64,000 nt of DNA from Bacteroidota bacterium. GTDB lineage: Bacteria > Bacteroidota > Bacteroidia > UKL13-3. The DNA is taken from NCBI GenBank assembly GCA_947464275.1, contig CANHVU010000010.1, forward strand, positions 1-64,000, given 5' to 3'. Below are positions 24,546 through 33,480 of this stretch, one piece after another (the stretch's first letter is position 1; each line of letters starts with the position of its first letter). The notes beneath the pieces were generated by a model. It saw only the letters and a list, made by a program, of their open reading frames with translations. It made no database searches and was not told where the DNA came from. The translations under genes were made by a program, and so were the position numbers.

Positions 24546-27017
24546 TTATTCAGCGTAATACACTCGCTTTACACGTTGTGAAATAGAAGTCAATATTTCG
24601 TAAGGTATTGTTCCTAGTTTTTCAGCCAAAATTTCAATACCTAATTCACCACCAAACACTATTACTTCATCGCCTTCTTGGCAATTAATTTCCGTAACAT
24701 CTATCATGGTCATATCCATACAGATGCTACCAATAATAGGTGCTTTTTTTCCATTTACCAACATATAACCATTGCCATTACTCAACTTTCTATCCAATCC
24801 ATCAGCATAACCAATGGCAACAATAGCAATGCGCGAAGGTTTATTTACGGTGCCTCTTCGGCCATAACCAATGCTTTCATCTACACTTATATTTCTAATT
24901 TGCGAAATCACCGTTTTTAAACTTCCAATGGCTTGCAGTTGTTTTTGAACTTCCAATGCTGGGTCAATTCCATATAAGCCAATTCCCAAACGAACCATAT
25001 CGAACTGTGCATTTTTAAACCTAACAATTCCACTGCTGTTTAAAATATGCCTTAAAATTTTATATGGAAACACACTTGTTATTTTTTGCGAAAATTCATC
25101 AAACTTAGCTATTTGGTTTTGTGTAAAAGCATCGTGTTCATGCGCTTCACTAGCTGCCAAGTGCGATAAAATACTTTTTATTTGAATGTGATTATTATGT
25201 GCTAAAATATTTAATAAATCTGGCAATTGAGGTTCATCAAAACCCAACCGTTTCATACCTGAATCTAACTCAATATGAATACCTATTTCTTGTCCGTTGA
25301 TGGCTTTTATTAAATCGTTTAAAATACTTAAATTATAAATGGCCGGTTCTAAGTTGTATTTTACAATCAAATCAAAACTCGATTTTTCAGGATTCATTAC
25401 CATAATAGGTGTTTTTATTCCTGCTTTGCGCAACACCACACCTTCATCGGCATAGGCCACAGCAAAATAATCCACCTGATTAAATGCCAATGTTTTGGCA
25501 ATTTCATAACTACCTGTTCCGTAACTAAAAGCTTTTACCATAGCCATAATTTTGGTTTTGGGTTCCACCAATTTACGGTACACGTTAAAGTTATTGGTCA
25601 GTGCATTTAAGTTGATTTCAAATACCGTTTCATGCACACGTTTTTCGAGTAAAGCATTTATTTTTTCAAACTCAAATTGCCTTGCACCTTTTAATAAAAT
25701 AATTTCATTTTCAAAAGTTAAACTACTGAAAGCATCAATAAAATCTTGGGTTTTATTATAAAATTGTGTGTTTACTCGAAATAAATCTTTATGCGTTTCA
25801 AACATATTTCCAATACTGATAAACTTACTTATTTGGTTTACTTTTATCAATTCATTTACCTGTTCGCACAATGCTAAATCAGTTAAACCACTTTGAAAAA
25901 TATCAGATAAAATAAGGGTTTTGTTTAATCCATTACCTTGATGCAATAAAAAATTCAAAGCAATTTTTAAACTATCAATATCGTTGCTATAACTATCGTT
26001 TATTACAATACAATTGTTATTGGCTTCCTTTAATTGCAAGCGCATTTCAACTGCTTGCAAATTTTTAAATTCCACTAAAACTGTTTCTAAATCAAAAGCA
26101 AACAGCTGCAATTCATGCAACATTAATACCAATGCCAAACAGCTACAAGCATTCCAAATACTGGCTTCATCGGTAAATGGAATAATTATTTTATGTTGCT
26201 TAAAATTAATTTCGGTAACATTGATTTGTTCTTTTACCTCAAACTGAAAATGAGCCTCATTGCCTGCTTTACTCCAAGAAAATAAATTGGTGTGATGATG
26301 ATTAGCAAAACTTTGAATAGACTCATTTACCAAAGTTTGGTCTGCACAAAAAACCAGTTGTTTTACATGAGTAAATAGTTGTAATTTTTCGTTTAACTTT
26401 TCTTCATCATTGGTAAAACCTTCGCTGTGTGCATGTCCCAAATAATTAAACAAACCAATGGTTGGATTGATTATTTGAGTTAGCGTTTGCATTTCGTTTG
26501 GTTCCGAAATACCCGCTTCAAAAACGGCCAATTGTTGTTGGTTATTTAATTGCCATACACTTAGCGGAACACCTACTTGCGAATTATAACTTTTAGGATT
26601 TTTACAAACATTTAATTGGTTAGCAAACAATTGAAACAACCACTCTTTTACAATGGTTTTTCCATTACTACCTGTAATACCAATTATTGGAATATAAAAT
26701 AAATTGCGATGATGCTTGCTTAATTTTTGTAAAGCCAATTGTGTATTTTCAACTAAAATGATATTGGCATTTTTAAAAGGTGCAACATCAATTTTTTCAC
26801 TTACTATGAAGTTTCTAATACCAGCTTCATAAGCATCTAACAAGTATTTATGTCCATTATTTTTATTGCTTTTAAGCGCAAAAAACAAGCTTGTTTCAGC
26901 AAATATTATTTTTCTTGTATCAAAAAGTAAATGCGCAATTTTATCATTTCCATTGCTTTTTAAAAGCATGGTTCCGTTGATAATTGAGGCAATATTTTCA
27001 ATGGTGTAATGATTCAT
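24546..27017 (-). CDS. Bifunctional MurF ligase / alanine racemase fusion
   Basis: The 823-residue fusion joins two consecutive steps of peptidoglycan building. Residues 1-455 are a MurF-type ligase that adds D-Ala-D-Ala to UDP-MurNAc-tripeptide, with ATP loop GITGSNGKTIVKEW and the later NDSYSNDIDSL. Residues about 461-823 are an alanine racemase: PLP lysine K495 in AMVKAFSYGTG, catalytic-side GYGRRG tyrosine near 718, and SICMDMTMIDVT. This fusion is a known Bacteroidota arrangement. Neighbouring genes are close (23 bp to the ArsC-like gene upstream), suggesting a transcript. Both active sites look intact. Confidence 0.95.
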   Translation of the reverse strand: MNHYTIENIASIINGTMLLKSNGNDKIAHLLFDTRKIIFAETSLFFALKSNKNNGHKYLLDAYEAGIRNFIVSEKIDVAPFKNANIILVENTQLALQKLSKHHRNLFYIPIIGITGSNGKTIVKEWLFQLFANQLNVCKNPKSYNSQVGVPLSVWQLNNQQQLAVFEAGISEPNEMQTLTQIINPTIGLFNYLGHAHSEGFTNDEEKLNEKLQLFTHVKQLVFCADQTLVNESIQSFANHHHTNLFSWSKAGNEAHFQFEVKEQINVTEINFKQHKIIIPFTDEASIWNACSCLALVLMLHELQLFAFDLETVLVEFKNLQAVEMRLQLKEANNNCIVINDSYSNDIDSLKIALNFLLHQGNGLNKTLILSDIFQSGLTDLALCEQVNELIKVNQISKFISIGNMFETHKDLFRVNTQFYNKTQDFIDAFSSLTFENEIILLKGARQFEFEKINALLEKRVHETVFEINLNALTNNFNVYRKLVEPKTKIMAMVKAFSYGTGSYEIAKTLAFNQVDYFAVAYADEGVVLRKAGIKTPIMVMNPEKSSFDLIVKYNLEPAIYNLSILNDLIKAINGQEIGIHIELDSGMKRLGFDEPQLPDLLNILAHNNHIQIKSILSHLAASEAHEHDAFTQNQIAKFDEFSQKITSVFPYKILRHILNSSGIVRFKNAQFDMVRLGIGLYGIDPALEVQKQLQAIGSLKTVISQIRNISVDESIGYGRRGTVNKPSRIAIVAIGYADGLDRKLSNGNGYMLVNGKKAPIIGSICMDMTMIDVTEINCQEGDEVIVFGGELGIEILAEKLGTIPYEILTSISQRVKRVYYAE

Positions 27018-27040
27018 TTTATAAGCAATATTAGCATTTA

Positions 27041-27385
27041 TTACTTAAATATTTCAGCCCAAGTTACTTCATTAAATCCAACATAAACTTGATTGTTTAT
27101 TTCTATCAATGGACGCTTGATTACCGAAGTATTTTCATTGATTACACTAAAAGCGGTTTCAGGATTTAAAACTGCTACTTTTTTTTCATCAGTTAGTTTT
27201 TTAAATGTAGTTCCTTGCTTGTTTATAATTTGTTCCAAGGGTAATTTTGTTAACCAAAACTTAAATTGCTCCTCTGCTAATATTTCTTTTTTATAATCAA
27301 AAAACGTGTATTCAATGCCATTATTGTTTAACCATGTAAACGCTTTTTTCATGGTATCGCAGTTTTTTATTCCGTAAATTTTCAT
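27041..27385 (-). CDS. ArsC/Spx-family (YffB-like) protein
   Basis: The 114-residue thioredoxin-fold protein begins IYGIKNCDTMKKAFTWL, with a single N-terminal Cys in the CxxS/M position, and contains IKRPLIEINNQVYVGFNE, the conserved Arg-Pro of the ArsC family. The pattern fits YffB-like proteins rather than a proven arsenate reductase; true arsenic genes are absent nearby. Its start overlaps the preceding lipoprotein gene by 4 bp (ATGA), showing translational coupling. Confidence 0.85.
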   Translation of the reverse strand: MKIYGIKNCDTMKKAFTWLNNNGIEYTFFDYKKEILAEEQFKFWLTKLPLEQIINKQGTTFKKLTDEKKVAVLNPETAFSVINENTSVIKRPLIEINNQVYVGFNEVTWAEIFK

Positions 27386-27786
27386 TTTTTTCTTTCTTTA
27401 ATTAATCGTTCCGTAACTTCTTCAATTAACAAGCCAGCTCTCAGTGTCATGCGGGTTTGATACGTTTTACCATTTAAAACATATTGTGTACAATTACTTG
27501 AAGTAGTGGCTTTAAATAAAACTGAATCGTTTTGCATAAAGATTAAACTACCTTTTGGTGTGCAGCCTAGCTTCTTATCTTGTCGGCCATTCATTAATTC
27601 TTTAAAAGTAATAATGGTACTTTTATCTTGCGTAAAAGTAGTAAAAGTATCTCTGTTTTGATAAGCCTCAATGATAACTTTATTGCAGTTTTTCAGCTTG
27701 GTATCAAGTATTGCTTTCACCTCATCTTGATTGCTTGATGAACAAGAAAATAAGAATAAGATGGTTATTATGTTTATGTATTTCAT
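27382..27786 (-). CDS. Small lipoprotein, unknown function
   Basis: The 134-residue protein has a short lipoprotein signal (MKYINIITILFLFSC, lipobox LFSC) followed by Ser-rich sequence, then a mixed domain with VIIEAYQNRDTFTTFTQ and two later Cys residues. I do not recognise the family. It overlaps the ArsC-like gene by 4 bp. Confidence 0.7.
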   Translation of the reverse strand: MKYINIITILFLFSCSSSNQDEVKAILDTKLKNCNKVIIEAYQNRDTFTTFTQDKSTIITFKELMNGRQDKKLGCTPKGSLIFMQNDSVLFKATTSSNCTQYVLNGKTYQTRMTLRAGLLIEEVTERLIKERKK

Positions 27787-28037
27787 TTTTTTGTTTTTAG
27801 TCGTCTTTGAGATTCAGATAGCTATCGGAAACGAAGCAATCTCCTTCAACTTGGGATTGCCGCTCACGCTTTAGCGTGATCGCAATGACGTTTGATTGTA
27901 AGCCTATTTATTATTAATAAAATAAAAATCTCGTCATGCAGCGCATCTCCTTTGTTTATTGACCAACTTTTATAAATCAAAGTTGGTTGCCTTGTAAAGG
28001 AGTTTCCTTCTGAATGACACAAATTCATATTCGTTTT
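27787..28037. other. Intergenic spacer with repeat-like hairpins
   Basis: This 251-bp spacer contains GATAGCTATC (27817-27826), CACGCTTTAGCGTG (27874-27887) and CAACTTTTATAAATCAAAGTTG (a hairpin near 27963-27984), with ends that read like dispersed intergenic elements (GATCGCAATGACG; GTTTCCTTCTGAATGACAC). No gene is seen. Whether copies exist elsewhere in the genome cannot be tested here. Confidence 0.45.
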
Positions 28038-28457
28038 TCAACGAGAAACCTTTTTCAAATTTCGTATTTTTTTATTCGAATTTATTCCAATGTATTTTTT
28101 CAATTCTCCATAAATCAATAATGAATTGATAATTTCAGTATTATCATCTCTTATGTTAATTAACACACATTCAAAATCGTTGTTTGGTTTTGGTGTTAAA
28201 AATAAATTTTTCTTGTTTCCATATTGCTTACAAGTATCGTGTTTGGTTTGATTACAGTATTTGTAAGTGATGATGCTATTTGATTTAGGTTCATAACGGG
28301 TAAACGATAATGTATCCCAATTAAATAGTTTGGGTTGTTTAGTTATCAAAGAAGAATCTTTAGGAACTATTGCCACATTACACCAAACTATGCGCTGAGC
28401 TTGTGTTTTATTAATAAAAAGTAGTAAAAAAATAATTAATAAAAATTTACAATTCAT
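28038..28457 (-). CDS. Small secreted protein, unknown function
   Basis: The 139-residue product has a signal peptide (MNCKFLLIIFLLLFINKTQA, cleavage before QR) and a mature domain with three or four Cys (WCNV, KYCNQTKHDTCKQY, FECVLINI), suggesting disulfides in the periplasm. No family is recognised. It lies 44 bp downstream of the uridine-phosphorylase-like gene. Confidence 0.65.
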   Translation of the reverse strand: MNCKFLLIIFLLLFINKTQAQRIVWCNVAIVPKDSSLITKQPKLFNWDTLSFTRYEPKSNSIITYKYCNQTKHDTCKQYGNKKNLFLTPKPNNDFECVLINIRDDNTEIINSLLIYGELKKYIGINSNKKIRNLKKVSR

Positions 28458-28501
28458 AATTCAATATCCAAAATTCATAATCCAACATTCATAATTCATA
28501 A

Positions 28502-29356
28502 TTAAAGCGAAGCTAGTACTTCCCTAATGGTTCTATCAACTATTTCAGCAGGATTTTTACTAAACACATTATCAATTCTATTTGCTAAAATACAATTTAC
28601 CGAAACTGCATGATGACCTAAAACATTGGCCATTCCATATATTCCAGCCGTTTCCATTTCAAAATTAGTAACACTTTTACCGTTCACATTTAACTGATTC
28701 AACTTTTGAATTAAAGTATTGTTTACTCCTTTAGCCTTTAAAAATCGGCCTTGAGGCGCATAAAAACCACAGCAAGTAGCAGTAATTCCTTTTATATAAT
28801 TATTGGGTAATAAATCACTCAACGCTTTACTTCCATTTACCAAATAGGGATTGATAAAATCAAAACCTAGTTGTTGTTTTATGGACTGCTCCAAAACTTC
28901 ATCCTTTTCACGTTCATAAAAAAGCATCAAACTATCCAAACCAATGGCTTGTTCACTTACCAAAACAGAATTAATGGGAATATTTGATTGCAAAGCACCC
29001 GATGTACCAATACGAATGATATTTAAAGCAGTATGATTTTTTTTGATGGTTCGTGTAGCCAAATCAACATTTACCAAAGCATCCAACTCGTTCATTACTA
29101 TATCAATATTATCGGTACCAATACCCGTACTGACAACAGAAATACGTTTTTTACCAATAAAACCAGTATGTGTTACAAACTCGCGTTTCGCTTTTTTAAG
29201 TTCAATGCTATCAAAGTATTTACTAACTTCAGGAACACGCTCTTGGTCACCCACAAAAATGATGGTTTCGGCTATATCTTCTGGCAATAAATGTAAATGA
29301 TAAATGGAGTTATCGTTGTTTAAAATCAATTCGCTTTCTGGTATTTGGTATTCCAT
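28502..29356 (-). CDS. Nucleoside phosphorylase, uridine phosphorylase type
   Basis: The 284-residue cytosolic enzyme belongs to the PNP/UDP family that splits nucleosides with phosphate into base and ribose-1-phosphate. Visible motifs are IFVGDQERVPEVSKYFD (phosphate site), STGIGTDNIDIVMNEL, IRIGTSGALQ and FEMETAGIYGMANVLGH (ribose contact Glu-Met-Glu). These fit uridine phosphorylase better than purine types, but substrate choice is not proven. A TAATTTCG box precedes it. Confidence 0.88.
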   Translation of the reverse strand: MEYQIPESELILNNDNSIYHLHLLPEDIAETIIFVGDQERVPEVSKYFDSIELKKAKREFVTHTGFIGKKRISVVSTGIGTDNIDIVMNELDALVNVDLATRTIKKNHTALNIIRIGTSGALQSNIPINSVLVSEQAIGLDSLMLFYEREKDEVLEQSIKQQLGFDFINPYLVNGSKALSDLLPNNYIKGITATCCGFYAPQGRFLKAKGVNNTLIQKLNQLNVNGKSVTNFEMETAGIYGMANVLGHHAVSVNCILANRIDNVFSKNPAEIVDRTIREVLASL

Positions 29357-29377
29357 TTTATAAATGTTTAGCAGCTT

Positions 29378-29385
29378 CGAAATTA
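29378..29385 (-). promoter_or_regulatory. -7 box TAATTTCG for the phosphorylase gene
   Basis: The complement of 29378-29385 fits TAnnTTCG, 21 bp before the start codon. No clear upstream TTTG box is seen at 19 bp. Confidence 0.35.
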
Positions 29386-29464
29386 GTGTTTTTAGCTACA
29401 TTATTTTTTAAAAGAAAACAAAGATTTAGCAACTTAAATTCAATTAATTAAAAATCAAATTTTA

Positions 29465-32287
29465 TTACTTTGAAGCAGCTGTTAAAGAAAAGTAAATTTT
29501 AAAAGTAGTGCCAATATTTACTTCACTTTCCACATCTATTTTACCATTCATGGCTTCAATTTGGTTTTTAGTAATAAACAACCCAATACCACGAGAGTTT
29601 GGATTATTATGAAATGTTTTATACATGCCAAAAAGCTTATCTTTAAATTTATCTAAATCAAGCCCCAAACCATTATCTTTTACTAAAAGCACCAAATAAT
29701 CACCATCTGTTTGAGTAGAAATTTCAATAACAGGAAATCTATCTGGAGAGCGATATTTAATGGCATTGGTAACTAAGTTTAATAAAATACTATCTAAATA
29801 GGCAGGAATAACCTCTAATTCTATTAAATCAGAAACCTTATTTTCAATAGTAACTTGCGATTCTAAAATAACATCTTGCACTACTAAAAAAGTTCTTTCA
29901 ATTTCCTTTTTCAAATTGAGTTTTACCTTAGCTTGATTTAAATTATTTTGGATGGAAATAATTTCATTTAAGTTCTGAATAGTTTCCTCTAGTTTTTCAG
30001 TGCTTGTCTTCAGCATTTTAAACAAAGCCAATTTTTCTTCCTCATCATTGGTATTATCAATTAAATTTATCAAACCTGTTAAGTTTGCTGAGTGTGAGCG
30101 AATATTATGTGAGACTATATAAGTAAAATTTAAGAGTCGTTTATTTTGATCTGCAGTAACATCGGTCAGTGCTTGTAACTGCTTTTGTTTTTCCATTCGT
30201 TCAGTTACATCCTTCTTTACATCAATAAAGTTGGTACAAATGCCATTTTCATCAAATACAGGTGTAACAGAAATATCAAACCAAATTGGTTTGCCACTTT
30301 TAGTGTAGTTTAAAAGTGTTGCGTTGGTGGCTTCAAATACTTTGGTAGCTTCCATCATTACATTAACAGAACCCCAATCAGTTTTAGGACCAGCTAGTAA
30401 ATCTTTTTGCTCTTTACCGATAACTTCTTCTAAAGTATATTCAGTCATTTTTTCAAATGCACTGTTTACCCAAAGTATTTTAGCATTTGAATCGGTAAGT
30501 ATTACAGCATCGGAAGTTTTTGAAGCAACTAGTGCTAATTCTTTTATTTTTTCATCTTTTTCTTTTTGGATGGTTATGTCCTGTAAAGTACCGAATACTT
30601 TAATGCACTCACCATTTTCAAAAAGGGATTTTCCAATTGCTCTAACCCATTTATGATTTCCTTTAGCAGTAATAAGTTCTAATTCTTTATCATACTCCTT
30701 ACCATCAGTAACAGCTTGGTTAAAAAATTCAGTAATTTTTATACGACTTGGGCCTTTTTTAAAATAGCGAAGTATAGAATAGATATTGGGTTTAAAGTCT
30801 TTTTTATCAAGTTCATACATTTCGTAAATAAGATCTGTCCAAATTACTTCTTTGGTTTTCATATTTACTTCCCAACCACCTACTTTTGCTAAAAAACTAG
30901 TTTGTTCCAACATACTATTCAGCTGTTCAAACTCAATTCTATTCTTTTTTTGCTCGGTTATATCTCTTGCTACAATTATTTCTTTAATTTTTTTTCCATT
31001 TTCATCATAAAAAAAACTAAAGGTGTCTTCTCTCCAAACATAATTGCCATTTTTGTGCAAATAGCGGTATTCATATACTAAGTTTTCTTTCTTGTTAATT
31101 ATTGAATCATCAAAGGTTTTTAGTAAATTAGGTCTATCATCAGGATGAATCAAATTTAATATTTCTTCTTTGGTCCGTTTAAAATACTCCTCTTCTGAGT
31201 AACCAAACATATTAATGTAGGATTTTGATAAATAAGTTATTAATTTTTTATCTAAAACCACAATTCCGTCTGAAGTATTTTCGCTAATAAACCTAAATTT
31301 ATTTTCACTTGCCAAAAGTTTTTCTTCCTCAAGCTTTCTGTCAGAAATATCTTGTTTAAAACCATACCAAACCACCAAACCATCTGCTTGTTTTTCGGGT
31401 TTAGCTAAAATTAAAATGTGTTTTACTATACCACTTGGCGTAGTAATTTTATGCTCATTTGTAAAATAGGTTAAGTTGTTAAATGATGTTTTCAAATCAC
31501 TATTAAACTTATCAATAGTGTCTCCTGTAATCATTTTATACAATAAATATCCATCATTATAAAGTTGCTCACTTTTTACTTCATAAATATGTTCAATGGT
31601 GGAGCTGATGTAATTATAAACCACCTTCCCATTAACTCGCATACTAAATTGAAAACTAACACCAGGTAAATTTTCAGCTAATTTGTTAAAAAAATTCTTA
31701 CTTTCAATTAAATCAAGCTTACTTTTTTCAAGTTCTTCATTTTTTAATTGAACTAGTTTTCTTTCTTCGTTATAACTACTTTTAACACTGTTAACCAAAA
31801 TTTTAAGCATTACCATCGCTAAAATACAGCCAAATGTTATATCTAAAAATCGGTCAAGTCTATTTGGATAAGTTTGTAGAATAAAGTCAGGTCTTTGGTA
31901 TTCTATAACATGTAAAATAACAATAATGAAGATTGATAAAGCAAAAAACTTATTTTGATTTTTTATTTGAATAATAAACGAGGAAATAAAATAGAGTACA
32001 AATACTAGTAGATTAGTGCTACCAAGTGAACCCGAATTATTAAACCACAGAAAAATACAATAAATAAAAAATGATAAAACCACAGTTAAATTAGTTAATC
32101 TGATAGTTTGTTTTTTCTTTAAAGTATAATAAATACCAAAATAAAACAATGCACCTATTGCAGTAACTAATGCAGTAGCATGTAATTTTACAACCAAATT
32201 GGCAATAGTAGCCAATACCGACATGATTGCAGTATTAAGAGTTACTTTTTGTAAAATTTCAAATTCTAATGAATCTTTTCTTTGCAT
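29465..32287 (-). CDS. Membrane-bound PAS-sensor histidine kinase (4 PAS)
   Basis: The 940-residue kinase has an N-terminal membrane region of about five or six helices (residues 20-175), a short coiled coil, four PAS domains (about 195-325, 330-450, 455-580, 585-705), a divergent dimerisation/phosphoacceptor helix with YIVSHNIRSHS (His727) and an HATPase domain (about 820-935) with NLVTNAIKY, DNGLGLD and SRGIGLFI. The fourth PAS ends with GKEQKDLLAGPKT, a LOV-like motif lacking the flavin-binding Cys. No response regulator is next to it, so it is an orphan that must signal to a partner encoded elsewhere. The ligand is unknown. Confidence 0.92.
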   Translation of the reverse strand: MQRKDSLEFEILQKVTLNTAIMSVLATIANLVVKLHATALVTAIGALFYFGIYYTLKKKQTIRLTNLTVVLSFFIYCIFLWFNNSGSLGSTNLLVFVLYFISSFIIQIKNQNKFFALSIFIIVILHVIEYQRPDFILQTYPNRLDRFLDITFGCILAMVMLKILVNSVKSSYNEERKLVQLKNEELEKSKLDLIESKNFFNKLAENLPGVSFQFSMRVNGKVVYNYISSTIEHIYEVKSEQLYNDGYLLYKMITGDTIDKFNSDLKTSFNNLTYFTNEHKITTPSGIVKHILILAKPEKQADGLVVWYGFKQDISDRKLEEEKLLASENKFRFISENTSDGIVVLDKKLITYLSKSYINMFGYSEEEYFKRTKEEILNLIHPDDRPNLLKTFDDSIINKKENLVYEYRYLHKNGNYVWREDTFSFFYDENGKKIKEIIVARDITEQKKNRIEFEQLNSMLEQTSFLAKVGGWEVNMKTKEVIWTDLIYEMYELDKKDFKPNIYSILRYFKKGPSRIKITEFFNQAVTDGKEYDKELELITAKGNHKWVRAIGKSLFENGECIKVFGTLQDITIQKEKDEKIKELALVASKTSDAVILTDSNAKILWVNSAFEKMTEYTLEEVIGKEQKDLLAGPKTDWGSVNVMMEATKVFEATNATLLNYTKSGKPIWFDISVTPVFDENGICTNFIDVKKDVTERMEKQKQLQALTDVTADQNKRLLNFTYIVSHNIRSHSANLTGLINLIDNTNDEEEKLALFKMLKTSTEKLEETIQNLNEIISIQNNLNQAKVKLNLKKEIERTFLVVQDVILESQVTIENKVSDLIELEVIPAYLDSILLNLVTNAIKYRSPDRFPVIEISTQTDGDYLVLLVKDNGLGLDLDKFKDKLFGMYKTFHNNPNSRGIGLFITKNQIEAMNGKIDVESEVNIGTTFKIYFSLTAASK

Positions 32288-32300
32288 ATAAAAAATCTAC

Positions 32301-32335
32301 AAAATGGCAACTTGTTTTATATAAACTGCCATTTT
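32301..32335. repeat. Inverted repeat AAAATGGCA-N17-TGCCATTTT
   Basis: Nine-bp perfect arms at 32301-32309 and 32327-32335 lie just upstream of the histidine kinase start, on the shared divergent spacer with nuoJ. They could be an operator or a leader hairpin. Confidence 0.4.
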
Positions 32336-32550
32336 ACAATTGGCTAATTAAATATTTATTTATGGTAACAACAAAATAGATTTTTCAATCTTTGAAAAAT
32401 AAACCATTTTTTGGCTTTTTGGGGGACAATATGTGTTTTAAAGATGTTTTATACAAAAACCAAAATCTTTCCACAAAAACTAAACCTTGCATAAAGTGTT
32501 TAGAAAATTTAGTAGTAATTAGTATTATTGCAGGCTTTTAATAAAATATT

Positions 32551-33057
32551 ATGGTAATTAGTCAAATTATATTTTACATGCTAGCAGCATTTACCTTGTT
32601 AAGTGCGCTGTTTGTAGTGTTCAGTAAAAATCCAATTTACAGCGTTTTGTGGCTTATTTTGTGCTTTTTTTCAATAGCAGGCCATTTTGTAATGTTAAAT
32701 GCACAATTTTTGGCTGTGGTACACATTATTGTATATTCAGGCGCAATTATGGTTTTGTTTTTGTTTACCGTAATGCTTTTAAATTTAAACAGCGAAACAG
32801 AACCTCACAAGCCAACTTTATTAAAGTTTGCAGCAGTTCTTTCGGGAGGTGCGTTGTTTTTAATCATTATTGCGGCAGTTCGTAGCACCATGCCAGCACC
32901 TTATGTTGCCCCTCAATTATCAGAAGTAGGTTATGTAAAAAATATAGGTATGAAATTGTATCGCGATTATACTTTGCCTTTTGAAGTAGCATCAATATTA
33001 TTTTTATCGGCCATGATTGGTTCGGTAGTTTTAGCTAAAAAAGAACGTTTTAATTAA
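32551..33057 (+). CDS. NuoJ, complex I membrane subunit J
   Basis: This 168-residue protein has five membrane helices and is part of the proton-pumping arm of NADH:quinone oxidoreductase. The family signature AVVHIIVYSGAIMVLFLFTVMLLN, in the third helix, is clear. It is the first of five nuo genes and starts 2 bp before nuoK ends are joined (stop 33057, nuoK start 33059). No nuoA-I gene precedes it; a histidine kinase gene points the other way. Confidence 0.95.
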   Translation: MVISQIIFYMLAAFTLLSALFVVFSKNPIYSVLWLILCFFSIAGHFVMLNAQFLAVVHIIVYSGAIMVLFLFTVMLLNLNSETEPHKPTLLKFAAVLSGGALFLIIIAAVRSTMPAPYVAPQLSEVGYVKNIGMKLYRDYTLPFEVASILFLSAMIGSVVLAKKERFN

Positions 33058-33058
33058 T

Positions 33059-33379
33059 ATGGAAAATAGCATTCAATCAGTTCCTCAAAATTGGTATTTA
33101 TTACTAAGTACTTTTATGTTTTGTATTGGTGTAATGGGCGTGTTGTTACGCAGAAATGCCATTATAATATTAATGTGCATAGAGTTAATGCTTAATGCAG
33201 TCAACTTGTTACTAGTAAGTTACAGCAGCTATGCTGGAAATGCTGAAGGACAAGTGTTTGTGTTTTTTATTATGGTAGTAGCCGCAGCCGAAGTTGCTGT
33301 TGGTTTGGCGCTATTGGTTAGTATTTACCGAAATGTAGCCTCTACCGATATTGATATTTTAAATAGAATGAAGTGGTAA
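33059..33379 (+). CDS. NuoK, complex I membrane subunit K
   Basis: The 106-residue protein has three helices and carries the two buried glutamates used in proton transfer: one in MCIELMLNAVNLLL (helix 2) and one in VVAAAEVAVGLALL (helix 3). Length matches the family. It begins one base after the nuoJ stop codon. Confidence 0.96.
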   Translation: MENSIQSVPQNWYLLLSTFMFCIGVMGVLLRRNAIIILMCIELMLNAVNLLLVSYSSYAGNAEGQVFVFFIMVVAAAEVAVGLALLVSIYRNVASTDIDILNRMKW

Positions 33380-33480
33380 GAACCAAATTCGAAATTGAAA
33401 ATAATAAATCCGAAAAGAGCTTTAACTAACTAACAAATTAACAAACTAAGTACTTCGAACTTAAAACTAAGAACTTAAAA

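Noticed and set aside
27041-27385. Arsenic resistance locus
   Set aside because: Only one ArsC/YffB-like gene with a single Cys is present; no arsR, arsB or acr3 gene is near.
32431-32541. 36-codon frame upstream of nuoJ with CxxC (KPCIKCLEN)
   Set aside because: The Cys pattern briefly suggested a NuoI remnant, but the spacing does not match a ferredoxin and there is no other support.
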